Positions 1-11,375 of a stretch of DNA of 64,000 nt are shown piece by piece. The position numbers were made by a program, and so were the translations under genes. Every line of letters starts with the position of its first letter. Within the stretch, counting starts at the first letter, position 1. The stretch is from Aspidiotus rigidus (taxonomy: Eukaryota; Arthropoda; Insecta; Hemiptera; Diaspididae), in the NCBI GenBank assembly GCA_035079385.1, contig JAVHKY010000001.1:9448501-9512500 (forward strand). The letters run 5' to 3'. The notes beneath the pieces are model-generated. The model was given only the letters and a program-made list of their open reading frames with translations, ran no database searches and had not been told where the DNA came from.

Positions 1-170
1 TGGGAACATGGAGATACAATTTCCAAGATTACACCTGAAAAATGGCATCGCACATGTGTGGCGCTCGAAGGTGCCTCAGTGAATCAATATCATGGAGGAA
101 TTACATTAAATGTCAACAAATCCACTATTGTCACAATCACTCCAAAACACAAACGAGTGAAAGAACTTTA
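1..170 (+). pseudogene. C-terminal fragment of a transposase-like ORF
   Basis: The first frame is open from the window edge to a TAA at 168-170, giving 57 residues. It contains I-T-P-E-K-W-H near residue 10-16 and ends in a basic tail (K-H-K-R-V-K-E-L). An I/V-T-P-x-x-W block close to the C-terminus is typical of IS630/Tc1-mariner-like DDE transposases in arthropods, so this may be the end of one. The upstream catalytic part lies outside the window. A terminal exon of an unrelated gene is equally possible. Confidence 0.35.
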
Positions 171-489
171 AGCTAATTCATTTGACGATGTGTCTATCAA
201 TTTATCGCAGCGATCTGATACTTTAATTGATAGTCAGTGCAAATATATTCAAAAGAAACAATAATAAGTGGAATCAAACGTTATTTGTATATTTTACTAT
301 TTCTTTCACAATAATGCTTCCACAAACCTAATTTAGAAACACAAACATCAATTCTCACCAAAAAGTACATACCGTAATAAGTTTTTCAACCTAAAGTCAA
401 CTATATGTAACCCGTCTGAAGGACGGGTCCTGCAGCTTGTAATGAATAAACGCAAAAACAGAAGATATTTTAAATTGGGTAGGATTTAA
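171..489. other. AT-rich non-coding stretch
   Basis: No coding potential or repeat structure was recognised between the end of the first ORF and the MULE-like element. A short inverted pair (acccgtc / gacgggt) sits near 409-427. Confidence 0.5.
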
Positions 490-1450
490 TGGCCCAGTAA
501 AAAAGATACAATGATCAGTAGAAATAGCGCAAAAACAGTAAAAAAGCACAAGCAGCAGTATAAATAGCAATGAACAGTGAAAAGAGGAAAGCACAGTAAA
601 AAATGAACTTCATCAGTAAAATTGTTACATGTTAGTAGTAAAATTTCAAGCGCACAGTAAAAAACGACGGTTTGAAGTAAATGAATTCCAGTCACTTAAA
701 AAAATGTAAATCAATATAGACAATGTTAAATGTAAGCTATTGCACCAGGAGAGCTTTTTTCGCCTGCACGGGTCTGCCTCGTTTTCCTTTTTGACCAACT
801 GGTACAGTCGAAGCCTGAGTAGGTGGTTCGCCAATTTCAATCTAATTTGCATTCCTAACACACGTTTACAATTTCCTCGCTTCAAAAAGAGCGGGCAAGT
901 GCAGTGTGAATGGAGTAAATCATCGTCGTATATTGTAATAACCCACACAGCAAAATGGTGTTTCTTGAAATCTTCAAATGAATGCCAGTTTCCATTTTGC
1001 AATTGAAATGTGCCTAGAGAAACTGTAGTGAGAGTTGAAGCAGCCGAACTTGAGGAAGTACAGAACCATAGAACACTGTGCAGCCATCAGAAACACACTA
1101 GGCCTACATGAAGTGGCAATAACATGACTTCTACACACCAGGGTCATGTCATTTCATGTGCCGAAATAATCAGTACACTACAGAACTTAAAAGGGTTTTC
1201 TTATTGTAGAGGTAGGAAAGATATGAGCGTAGATATCGAATCTGTACAATAATTCATGTATAATGAGAATTTTCTTTAAAGTACCTACAAGCAAAAATGT
1301 TCCCCCCTTGCTCATACAAATTTCATTTACTGCTTATAAAGATCTCTTTACTGCCTGCAAATTACTGTGCGTTTGCTTCTAAATTACTGATCATAAGCCC
1401 TTTTTTACCTAGGCCTGATTTACTGCTAAAAATTCTATTTTACTAGGCCA
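490..1450. mobile_element. Degenerate MULE-like DNA transposon with CAGTAAAA subterminal repeats
   Basis: The ends match as inverted repeats: TGGCCCAGTAAAA at 490-502 and, on the other strand, TGGCCTAGTAAAA at 1438-1450 (12 of 13). Inside each end lies an array of dispersed CAGTAAA motifs, pointing inward on the left (about 495-665) and reversed on the right (about 1320-1440). The centre holds a SWIM-type zinc-finger remnant, which in transposons is typical of Mutator-like (MULE) transposases. No 9-bp target duplication can be read, so the copy is old. Calling it a MULE rests on the SWIM remnant; most of the transposase is missing. Confidence 0.6.
735..1002 (-). pseudogene. MULE transposase SWIM-domain remnant
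   Basis: Minus-strand translation reads W-x-S-F-E-D-F-K-K-x-H-F-x-x-W followed by C-T-C-P-x-F-L-K and C-K-R-V-L-G-M-x-I-R-L-K. This matches the SWIM zinc finger (CxCxnCxH) of MULE-type transposases, which usually reads C-x-C-P-x-F-L-K then C-K-H-V-x-G. The metal-binding His is replaced by Arg (residue 47 of the open frame), so the finger should not fold. The KRKRGRP block that normally follows is only hinted at by P-C-R-R-K-K. The catalytic DDE core is absent. The fragment sits inside the inverted-repeat element at 490-1450. Confidence 0.65.
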
Positions 1451-3816
1451 GTTATTTATCCCCCAGTCTCTATTTCATTTTCCGTGCCTAAGCTAATGTC
1501 TATTTCGATTGATGGTCGAAATTAATCTCCTTATGCTAATCAGGAAGAAAAAAAAAAAAAAAATTAAGAAAGCGAAAGTAATAAACAATTCGCACTATAG
1601 AAAATAATTCCATTAATACAACGCGGCAAACTGTGACTTTTTGATAAAAAGTGGCTATCGGTGAGGGAAGTGTTGTCCTCCGCGAAGTATGATTGCAAAA
1701 TAAGTTCGATTAAGCACGACAAGCTTTATTTCAAACTCAAAAAAAGGGTACAAACGCCAAACTTTGACGCCGCTGATCGAGACAAATTCTTCTTGACATA
1801 CTGACCATTTTATTAAGAGGGTGAAACTCCCCTCGTGGTATATAATTGGGGGAGATAACCTTAACAAGTCGCCACTATCGTAAAACTATATGCCCCTCTG
1901 TAGATTAACAGAGCTATAATATGAAAGGAATTTTGACAACGAGTTATAAGATAAACGACCGGGACAGTAATTTCAAAGAATTGGAAAGAACTCATCAAAT
2001 CTTACAAGTCTATCTTCTAATATAGTCTGAAAAATCCATACATCACGAGAAAGCAGTAAAAAGTTTACGATCTGTTGTAAACTGTCCCCGTGAGGGTGAA
2101 TTCCCCTAGTTGTTGGATTTGGATGCATTTTCTTACTTTTAATATTGGCGCATTCGAATTATATATCCTGTTAGTTAGAATTTCTATAGATACGTGTATA
2201 GTAAGTCGAGCCAAATGCGTGTACGTATCCGAAGGAAGCATGAAAATTGGTATGGTGACTTATGATGTCAATGAAAAGGCCCTCGAAATTCAAATTTTGG
2301 ATTTCTTAACGATGAGTCGTCAACGTCGCACTTCTTGGACACTTCGATGACTTGGAGGCGATACCTGTTAAACCAGCAGTAGCCGAAATCGTACATAAGC
2401 CGCCCTCACACTAAAGGTACGCGTCAGTTTTCAATACCCTTTTCTGTGGTCAAGTTTCCGCGATAAGCGTTGTAAGATTTCAGATTCGTTTAGAATATCT
2501 TTTTCGTCAAGTCCGATCCAATCGTTTTTTCGTCTCTCGCGATATAAAAATTCAAAATAACGAATTTTCGCGTAAAAGTTATGCAGATCCTTCCTCCCCC
2601 TCCCCCCTCGAAAAAAAAGAGTAAATTCAAGGGAGAAAAAAAGTTCTTATTTTTGTTATATAACTCATCTTGTAAATCCGCTCCTGGCTATTTAAGCAAT
2701 ACTCGTATTCTTCTAACATACACATGAGCTTCAACGGCAAGGTTTTAGAAATAACTTATTTACGCTAAGTCACATCTGAAATTCAAAATATCAGTCAACG
2801 ACGCTTCACTCTTCTTTACGTGCCGGTCCGCTGAAGATTGACGAAAACTGAAACAGACCGACACCACAATTAACAAAGTCGTTCTATACCTACTTAATAT
2901 CCTTTAAAAATCACGCGCGCCATGGCATACAGGATGTTAGTCATCCCTTACGCTATAAACGCATAAATCACGGGATTATTCGAGGCAATGAAAAGTCGTT
3001 CCTCTAAATGATGTTGTTTACCACTAAGACCTCTGCATTCATGAAATGAACCACCAGATGTCAATGTAATCGTTAGGTATTGTTGTAAAATGGTTCTGTT
3101 CCTGGAAAGGATAATTAATGCAATGAGTCTTGAATGAACATCTAATAAAATTTGTTGACTTCGCGAACAAAGCCGAACATTATAACAAGAACATACTTAA
3201 TTTATGTAGAAGGAAGAAAAAAATAGGCTGTTAGATATTTCCGGAGAAAAGCGTCTTTGTACTTACGGAAAAAGAATTGGATTTCTAAACTGAAACGAGA
3301 AATGATTTACGTCTTTTAAAAGAAGTAAAAGACCGTCGCGTCATTATTTAACAGGCTTAAACAGGAATGCAAGACGGGCAAGTTTTAAATCATTTTCTCG
3401 ATTTTTTGGAAAAATGGTTCCCATCCAGAGATTCACCATCGATCAATTTTTGCTCTCTTTAATTGCATTGATTCCAACCGCACGAGTATCCATAAAACGT
3501 GGACGAAGGTATATCATATCAATGGGCCCCGGGGGAGAAGAAAGTACTTCAGAGGTAATCTTTTGAAAATGGTTAAATGCAATTTTTCAAAAATGCTTCC
3601 CCAAAGAAACCCGAATAACAGAGAAGATTCTCTCAACTTTTCTTAAAGAAACGGGCGCGTTGGACCTCATTGACAAATTCTTGAAATACAGTCGTTGGAT
3701 CTAGATCATCACTATTGACAAAAATGATCTTCAGACGTGATCTACTTTTTCAAAGATATACACCTGCAAACACTGCAATTCACCTCAAATTTAAGTTGAT
3801 GTGCCGCGGGAGGCTA
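1451..3816. other. Non-coding, no recognised genes
   Basis: No recognised gene. There is an A-run at about 1550-1563. Short ORFs here (for example near 2090-2350) have no recognisable domain and are likely chance. A purine/C-rich patch lies near 2590-2640. Confidence 0.5.
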
Positions 3817-4360
3817 GAAATTTTCAGTTCGGTGTAAATTGTACGCAGGTAAATTACACGCAGAGAAAATTGTACGTAGGTAAAATTCCATGCAGGGAAA
3901 ATTATACGCCTAATGAAAATTGTACGCAGATATAATTCTTCACAGGACATGAAAATTTTTCGCAAAAATGAGGAAAAAAACGATTCTTTTTAAACGATGT
4001 GAGTCTCGATTGATCAACGCAAGTTAACACCTGCGAGAACAGTGCGCTCGGTCGAATGAAAGGGAAAGTGCATGTACTCATCATCGCCAGAAATGATGTA
4101 AGTTCTGAAGCTTCGATGACCGATAGTAGCATGAAAGTTTGAGAATTTACGTTACCTCTTGCGATAACGTGAAACAACTTGACAAGATCATACCAAGCTT
4201 CTGTCAAAAAATGAAAGACGAATCTGAATTACGCACAAAGAATTGAAAATTTTCTTCCTAGCTCAAAATTATATCTGCTTACATTTTCATGAGGCGTATA
4301 TAATTTTCCCTGCGTACAATTTTCTGCGTACAATTTACCGGACACCGAAATTTTCCCTTG
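3817..4360. mobile_element. Inverted-repeat (foldback) element with iterated AAAATTGTACGCAG motif
   Basis: The left arm (about 3817-3960) and right arm (about 4236-4360) are reverse complements with mismatches and small indels. Each arm is itself a loose tandem of AAAATTGTACGCAG-like motifs (for example at 3835, 3864 and 3916, and reversed at 4313 and 4326). The outer boundary is near GAAATTTT...TTCGGTGT on both sides. The roughly 275-bp centre has no recognised coding sequence. Iterated motifs within long terminal inverted repeats are typical of foldback or MITE-like DNA transposons. No target duplication was resolved. Confidence 0.65.
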
Positions 4361-6529
4361 AGAGAAAATTTACGGTAGAGGAAGTAGGGCAAAGAGAGTA
4401 CCTACCAATTGTTCAATCGATTTTTTTCTTTTGAGATTTACGACTACATTTATAACATGAATTTTCGATGTTCAAGAAATTTTTTTCCACAGTGCTCTTT
4501 TTCACGGGCAATAAATATTACAGTTGTAAAGATTTTTCATAACGTCTGTTTTTCGTGTCGTTTGTATTCACGTTAATGAGCAGAATCGTCTCGCTTTAAC
4601 ATGTCGATAAATGCGGTACCCTAAGGAAATTCGCTGGAGATTGTAGGACATCCTAGTATGAAATATCATACAACTACAGGATGGTGCACTACAAATAGCT
4701 TAGTAATTCATTAAACTGAAATTCGAGTTTCGAAAATTAATTAAATATTATTCCAGTCAAGTTTGTTTTACGTACAAATCTAATGCTCATCTGAAAATAA
4801 TAAAGCTTCAAGCTATAATGGTTTCGAGAGAATAAAGTTTTGAATACTCGTTATTTCCAAAAGACAATTACTCATGGTTATATTCTTTAGCTGGAGATGA
4901 GAAACGCGTCGAATAAATGATTCAAACGTGAAAGAAAGCGTAAAAAGTTTTTCAATAAAATCGTTGAATTAAAAATTCTGTCTCTTTTTCTTCACCCGAT
5001 ATTCCAGAGTACCGGTACCTGACAATCTATTCAAGATTGAACTTATTACTCCAATACTACAATTTTAACATCTTATCTGTTTCCGCGTTGCTTTTTATCC
5101 CATCGAAAATTTGGTTGGAACTCACAAATATTTTGTAATAAGAAAATAGCGTTTCCTTTTTAATGCGTGTCATGTCCTAGAATTACGTACAGGTATTCCA
5201 TTTGATACTTCATTCCTCTTTCTCTTTACATCATCTTGTTTGAAAGGTGAACATTTTTATGAGCAGTGAGGTTGTATTCCAAAAAAAAATGAAGAGGAAA
5301 CCACTGTAAGAGCATAATTCACACGAATCTCGTTCCTACACCGCCTATATAATTTTTAAATAATTATTTTCAAGTATACTATTATGTTCCGACTGGTAAG
5401 GATGAGAAAAAAAGACCAAGTTTCAAATGTTGGGTTAACTTAATTCGAAAAATTTGACAGTGTAGCGTGGAGACTGACTCGAAATGAGAAAATCAATATC
5501 CGACGACGACGCTCAGATCGAGGGCTGCTTATATACAATTTCTTGCTACTGCTGGTCCAAGACACACCCCTAAAAATTAGAATTTTGGGGGAGACGTTTT
5601 CCCGTGTGAACCTAACCTTGAATCGGCAGGTGCGTCGCCGATGGCATTTAGCCACCCTCGGAAAGTGATAAAACTCAAGACGTAGATATTGTCTATAAAA
5701 CTGAAAATTCTCCTGAATCTGTGAACGATCGTAGACGATCGTAAAACTGGACATTTTTTGATTATGAAATTATATCATTAAAAGCGGAATTTTTCTCAGG
5801 ACTCGTCTAGAATCGTAAAACGCAACATTCTACCACTAATAAGGGTGGATTTCAATAAGTAGTCATTAACATGAATGGCTTGGTTCATACGCACAGGAAA
5901 GGTGGAATATTTGGCTCGATTACTCTCGACAAGAAATATCGCAGAAACTTATTGTCTTTGTTATATTATTTCAAAATCTTTAAATTATCCACTCACATGA
6001 ATCACTACAATACATTTTACTCTCCACGTACTTACATACACAAAACTCCTACTATTGGGCGCGCGATGCAAACAACTTATTGCTGAATATCAACTCCCAA
6101 GAAGTCCAAATGCAAAAATGAGCTCTCCAAAAGAAATCAGAAAATCTATTGATACGTCGATCTTCACACAACTACACCCGCGTCGCCGAAATTTACGGCA
6201 CTTCGACACGCTCACGTTAAAGTTTGATCTTGCGCCCTCTCTCAGTCAAAAAAAAAAAAAAATTAAAGGGTAGAAAATAAAAAAAATACTTTGAAATGCT
6301 TGGGAAATGAATTAAAAAATTTTCGTGATAAAAAACGTAAAAAAATTGTTTAAAAAGTCAGATGTGGTTGGGTTTGAAGGTCAATATATACTGTTTTATG
6401 CCTTTTTTCCTCAAAGACCAAGTGGCTGAGTGGTCTGAGCACTTTCAGTCACGCTGATCCAACACTCCGGCAGTATGTCGGCAATAACCCAACTGTTCAC
6501 GCATTGCCGAGGCATCGTTTTTTTTTTTT
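4361..6529. other. Non-coding stretch
   Basis: No gene was recognised. A short tandem (gacgatcgta type) lies near 5723-5745, and an A-run with a terminator-like look at about 6247-6260. At 6415-6460 there is a sequence resembling a tRNA A-box; see rejected items. Confidence 0.45.
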
Positions 6530-7239
6530 AGCGGGGAACCCGCTATCCCTTTTGTTGGGGGTACTTCCAGAAATTTTTCGTCCGCGAGCGCGAGCGAGGT
6601 TGATGACGTCACGGAGGGGCACTTGGAAAAATTTCGACCCCCGTCTAGTTATATATGATAGGAAGGGGACTTAAAAAAATTCCTACCTCCGAGCTATATA
6701 TGATAGGAGGGGACTTGGAAAAATTCTGACCTCCGAGCTATATATGGTAGAAAGGGGACTTGGAAAAATTTCGACTCTCGAGCTATATATGATAGAAGGG
6801 GGACTGAGAAGAATTTTGAATCTCGAGTTCTCCCCCCCCCCCCCCGATAATGGACTTGGAAAATTTTCGAGAAAAATTTTTATACCTTGGTGGTGATTGA
6901 GAAATCTGCCGGTATCACTCCCCTCTCCCTATGTTTCAGGCTAGTTTGGTATATAAGCTGTATCGAAGAAGGGAGGAGGAGGAGGAGGAGGAGGAGGAGG
7001 AGGAGGAGAAGGAGGAAGAAGACGAAGAAGAAGAAGTCAGAATCCGAATTCAAAAAGACAACACCCGTTTTCATAACTTCAAAACCTTAAATAACATCTT
7101 TGTACTCGATATTAATCAAACCTAGGCACTTAGAAAAATTCTCCTTGAAATTGATGCACGTTCAAGTTGTCCCATCATAATTTTCACAACTTCGAAAAAA
7201 TTCAGGCTCTAGGGGACTCGGGACAGCGGGTTCCCCGCT
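6530..7239. repeat. Minisatellite-bearing dispersed element with terminal hairpins
   Basis: Each end is a 15-nt near-palindrome: AGCGGGGAACCCGCT at 6530-6544 and its exact reverse complement AGCGGGTTCCCCGCT at 7225-7239. Between them, about 6600-6830 carries four to five tandem units of roughly 52-56 bp, with a core of GAGCTATATATGATAG then GGGGACTTGGAAAAATT. A C-run (6831-6845) and a GGA/GAA microsatellite (6970-7036) follow. Similar units recur near 28110-28170, 35230-35330, 46270-46390 and 50040-50300, several ending in a comparable hairpin. Hairpin ends plus internal minisatellites recall non-autonomous Helentron-type elements, but no diagnostic terminus was found. Confidence 0.55.
6970..7036. 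repeat. (GGA)n/(GAA)n microsatellite
   Basis: About 12 GGA/GAG triplets grade into GAA triplets. Apparent poly-Glu or poly-Arg ORFs on the plus strand and a poly-Leu ORF on the minus strand are artefacts of this repeat. Confidence 0.9.
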
Positions 7240-7533
7240 GCCATTGCATTCCTTGTCACATTCTCCCCAAGCAACCAACTCCTAAATGCGAGGCTTGCCG
7301 AACCAAATTGATCGTCACCCACATTTTTCAATGTTCAAAATATAAACGAGAAAAACAGAAAATATTTGGGGAAATATCTCTAGAAAGGGTTTGGAAGAAA
7401 CTGTGAAGAAGATTTTCTTATTTTTACACGAGACTGATCTGTGCAGTAGTATTTAAGTTATAGCATGTATTATTGTCAGCGATAATGACCTCAAAATGTT
7501 AATTGCTGTAAATAAACAATAAAAAAAAAAAAG
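7240..7533 (+). pseudogene. LINE 3' end (zinc-knuckle tail and poly(A))
   Basis: In the plus strand the frame to 7406 reads P-K-C-E-A-C, T-H-I-F-Q-C and Y-K-R-E-K-Q-K. This is the C-x2-C...H-x4-C knuckle found downstream of the reverse transcriptase/RNase H in I- and jockey-like non-LTR elements. It is followed by about 110 bases of 3' UTR and AATAAACAATAAAAAAA at about 7510-7531, an A-rich retroposed tail. The element is heavily 5'-truncated: no RT or RNase H remains. It abuts the hairpin of the minisatellite element on its left. Confidence 0.6.
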
Positions 7534-9044
7534 AAAAAGAAAGTTGACGAGAAGTACACGAAGAATCAAATCTCGACGAGAAAGTAGACGAGAAGTATAC
7601 GGAGTATACGAATCTAATAGTACCTACTTTTTTTCTGAGCTTGAGGAAGGAACGAAAGTTATATTCACATTTCATTGCTGGAAAGTATTTTTGAGCAATC
7701 ACGCGCGGCGATCTAGGAAAAAGAGAAATTATGTCTTTCAGATGGTCTTTTTTTTTTCCAAGAAAATTCGAATAGGTTCAACGTAACAATACTTATCCAC
7801 GACATAATATCCGTTCTCGTAGTGTGTCCAATTTTCAAAGATAATGTACACATGTGTGAAGACGAAGATGTGATTTGAAAAGGGAATACTAGGCTTGACA
7901 CCATGAAAATAACTTCAAATTTGCATGATTTGTTCCTCGTACATACATCAGCAGGGGTTTTGGGTGTTTACGAGTCGGCCGTTCGGTGTTTATTCAAGAT
8001 CGACAAGAAACAGAAATTTCCTTTACCCGACGAATTCGTGGTGCGTTTTTTTTTCACACTCCGAAGTCTGGCACATCTTGTTATTTACGAGTCGCGCGTG
8101 TCATCGTCACGGTTTATTCAGGAGTCTGGGATTATTTCAGTGGGGTATCACCCTTTCTCGAATTCCTATATGCACCTTGTGACGATTGATCTCGACCACA
8201 CACGACATAATATTTCGGTGGCGTATAGCGGCCCGGTCGTATGTAGGTCCCCACTTTGAAATTGTCATATTTTCAAGATCGGAGTATTTTCGGATACCTA
8301 CATTGGTTTTCATTTTCACTTCGTATAATTATCTATATTTGTGTCACAATAATAAAACAATATAGAAGATATTGGGCTTTTTTTTTATATATATACTCGT
8401 ATATTATTTGATTTTGAACTGACATAAAAAACGTAATATTTTGAGAGAACATTTCGTATAATTGTTTATGACTGAGTTTTGCGAATTATTCAATCCACAA
8501 TGAGCAAGCAACAGAAAATATAACAAATTGAGGAACAGATATACACGCTCAGTAGTTTTTAAAAATATTATTTCGAATACATAAAAATGTTTAATCTAAT
8601 ACATTCTTAGTTTGAGTCCAATAAATAAAACACCAGAATAGGCCTAATGAAGACCTGGATAAAATTAATGAAAATTTAGGAGGTCCTAAGTCCATGCCGC
8701 TGCAGTCATCCCTACATTCTGAATTTGGAATTCGGTCCTCTGAATGGTCGATGTCACCTCAACGTGAAGCGACAATGGATCTCGCAGCGATATCCCCTCT
8801 TTTTTTCTCCTCAGCTTAAAAGAATTTGTTTCTTCTTTTCGATTTCGTTTTTCTCTCTAGCCTAGAATTTCAGTGAGGTTTGAACCGGCTGTATCTGCGA
8901 GAAAAGAAAACGACGGTAACCGCGATGAATTTCTTATTCATCTCGCATTTGTATGAAGCTGTCTATAACAATCTATATTACTTTAGTCAGTATAGCGATA
9001 CAACTAATGATGGGCTTACACTTGGAAATACTTTTGTAAGCTAA
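7534..9044. other. Non-coding stretch
   Basis: A few imperfect copies of GACGAGAAGTAYACG occur at 7546-7605. The many overlapping short ORFs at 7900-8260 show no domain. A T-rich run followed by short TA alternation sits near 8380-8405. Confidence 0.45.
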
Positions 9045-9052
9045 CTCATGAG

Positions 9053-10299
9053 CAGGGGCAGCGTGAGAACTTTGAGGGCCCTAGGCATCAGGTCCTCTCC
9101 AACTGACAAATCGATGCGAAATAACTTTTTTTTATCATTCATTTAAATTTTATACCGTAAGTAAGAATTTAATAAAAAGATTTGGAACAAAATAAAATCA
9201 GAAATGCATACGAGCTCTCAAAGTACTCAATCTTCGAATAATTTCACGGTAATCTAGTAATTTCAGGAGGTCCCTCACCTACCCGACTGGGCGTAACCGA
9301 ATTGAGTCCCGGGAGCGGAGAGTACCTGTTTTTGATAGCCGAATTGAGTCCCAAAAGGAAAGAGGACGGTAAAATATTATTTGAATTGAGTCCCATGGTG
9401 TCGGGGTAGAAAAGGGCAGAGTCCGAATTGAGTCCCGAAGTGTCGGCGGTATTAAGTCTGAGAAGATGGGTGAATTTGTTCATTTTCCTTCGTCCTCTGC
9501 TGTAGGTAACTGAATGTTCATCATTGAATGAATAATTTTCGCAAAAATACGATGGAATGGAATTTCCTTCGTCCTCTGCTGTTGGCAACTTGATCCCAGC
9601 TTTTTACAGTTCATGGATTTAAGTACAACGCTTATATTCCTCTAGTATTTTGTCTTCTAACGAATAAGACGATTGAAGCCTATGAAACAGTCTTTCGACA
9701 TATTGTACACGAAATAATTGATCTCGCCTTGGTGTTTGAACCCTCAGAATTGTTCGGTTCCTTCTACGTTGCACACCCTAATATTTTCATTCTCATAGAT
9801 ACTCTTCTTGAGGTCCAATGCGACACCTATGCCAAAATCATCGACATTCGTAAGTTGAAGAAACGTTTAGGCAGAAGGGAAATGAGAATCATTTGTGAAC
9901 TCGGGACTCAATTAGGTTGTGTACCGCCGACACATGAAGACATTCCCTTTTTTTACCCCCGACACTACGGGACTCAATTCGGATATTATTCTACCATCCC
10001 ACCGACAACTCGGGACTCGCGTCAATTCGGCATTGCCCACCTGACTACACCATTCCGAACGTGAACAGACTGTACATAAACATTATGTTTATGATCTACA
10101 TTTATACCAGGTAGTACGTAGTAAGTATTGCATAAAAAGTACCAAAAAAGCCAGAAATTGATCAAACTTAAATTGAAAACGAAAAGCAAATTTAGTTATT
10201 AATAGATTTCATTTTTTTATCTGTGATTTTAAGGACTAAAACATAAAACTCGTGCCCTTAGGCGATCGCCCACGTCGCCTACCCCTCACGCCGCCACTG
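9053..10299. mobile_element. Non-autonomous hAT-type DNA transposon with intact 8-bp TSD
   Basis: The 8-bp direct repeat CTCATGAG occurs at 9045-9052 and 10300-10307. Immediately inside are terminal inverted repeats CAGGGGCAGCGTGAG (9053) and, read from the right end, CAGTGGCGGCGTGAG (10299), 13 of 15 identical. An 8-bp TSD with CAGNGGC termini is diagnostic of the hAT superfamily. The 1247-bp body has no transposase. Subinternal arrays of GAATTGAGTCCC lie in opposite orientation on the two sides (about 9296-9437 and 9902-10028). The intact TSD suggests a fairly young insertion. Confidence 0.9.
9285..9460. repeat. Left array of GAATTGAGTCCC repeats within the hAT element
   Basis: Four copies of (C)CGAATTGAGTCCC occur at about 9296, 9340, 9382 and 9432, with variable 30-50-bp spacing. 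Some are followed by a GTGTCGGSGGTA-like extension. The right side of the element (about 9899-10030) carries three related copies in reverse orientation. Confidence 0.85.
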
Positions 10300-10307
10300 C
10301 TCATGAG

Positions 10308-11220
10308 ATAGAATTGATTTAATATACTTTCGTGCAGGTATTGTATAAAGTTTTAACAGTATTTTACTAACATGTAAGACATTGAAATCATTTTAAATCA
10401 TATCAATCATCATTAAGTACTTACATGTGTGAATTTGGCGGTCGATATTCTACTACACACTGCTTAGCCATTAGGTCAATACCACAACATAGACGTAGGA
10501 GAATTTCTCTCGTGCAGGTTGCACGGTAGTGAGAAAGCAGTTTAGTACACAATTTTGTGTCTTTTGTAAACTTTTCGTTTCTGTGTAAAGGGAGCTTACG
10601 TGAGAAACTAGCTCTTAACTAGGCAAAACGCGCATAATTTATTCTAATTTATTACCATCTTAGAGAATACACACCTATTTAAAGAACCGAGTGAGATGTT
10701 GTTCTTTGTCTTGACATCTGCGGTTCGTAATGTGGCTCTATCTCCTAAAATTTTCTTAATTTCACATACTTATTCAAAGGGTGCTCGTGCGTGTTTCAAA
10801 TAAAAGTAGCCTCCGATAGATGTTTCGGTAGTCACAGGGGGTTCACACCAAGACGACAAGGTCAATTGTTTCTCATTAGTTCAACCGCAAGTACTTAATG
10901 CGTACTCACGTTTTTACTTTTTCAATTTGAAGGAAAGCTTAACTGAAAATGTTAACTCTTGGAACAGACTGTTGGGTTTCTTGTAACCAGAGATAGGTTC
11001 TGCCACTCCTCCGTCATACATTGTTTACTTGCAGGGAGGAAAACCGTACTCTGGCGTTATAATTTACGTATATTCCACCTTTCAATCGAAAAGTCTACAA
11101 TGGTGAGTGTGATGAAATCATGACTTGTCTTTCCCATAGTAATCTCAACGTCGTCATTCAACGGCTAGGAGGCTTTCTAACTTATTAGTGTCGAGGGACT
11201 CGAGTTTGCTCGAATTTTTC
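10308..11220. other. Non-coding stretch
   Basis: Nothing recognised on either strand; no repeats beyond short AT-rich runs. Confidence 0.5.
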
Positions 11221-11375
11221 CGCTGACTTCTCTTTCCTATTGAGGTAAAGTCAAGAGCTTTTCGAAGTGTTCTGTTCGTTAGTATCCTCTAAACATGTTT
11301 TCTCCAACTTTTTCGGTAGGCCTTCATTCTTTCCAAAATTGGCTCTACTCCCTGTTCTCGAAGGATATCGCTTTT
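11221..11375 (-). pseudogene. LINE post-RT region remnant
   Basis: One minus-strand frame reads S-D-I-L-R-E-Q-G-V-E-P-I-L-E-R-M then Y-R-K-S-W-R-K-H-V, a TAG, and N-R-T-L-R-K-A-L. The pattern 'DIRkELgvePIlErI..YR..W..HV.RM' is typical of the conserved stretch C-terminal to the reverse transcriptase in RTE/CR1-like LINE proteins of insects. The TAG lies where the family has a residue following H-V. No RT motifs were found in the adjoining sequence, so only a short decayed fragment remains. Confidence 0.5.

Noticed and set aside
6415..6500. tRNA-like A-box (gtggctgagtggtctgagc) suggesting a tRNA or SINE
   Set aside because: No clear B-box (GGTTCRANTCC) at the right distance and no cloverleaf could be drawn. 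Kept only as a possible SINE trace.
6880..7125. Poly-Leu, poly-Glu and poly-Arg ORFs
   Set aside because: All are translations of the GGA/GAA microsatellite in different frames.
7903..8259. 118-codon ORF with overlapping ORFs in other frames
   Set aside because: No domain, no splice or start context, and several frames are open at once, which indicates a stop-poor stretch rather than a gene.
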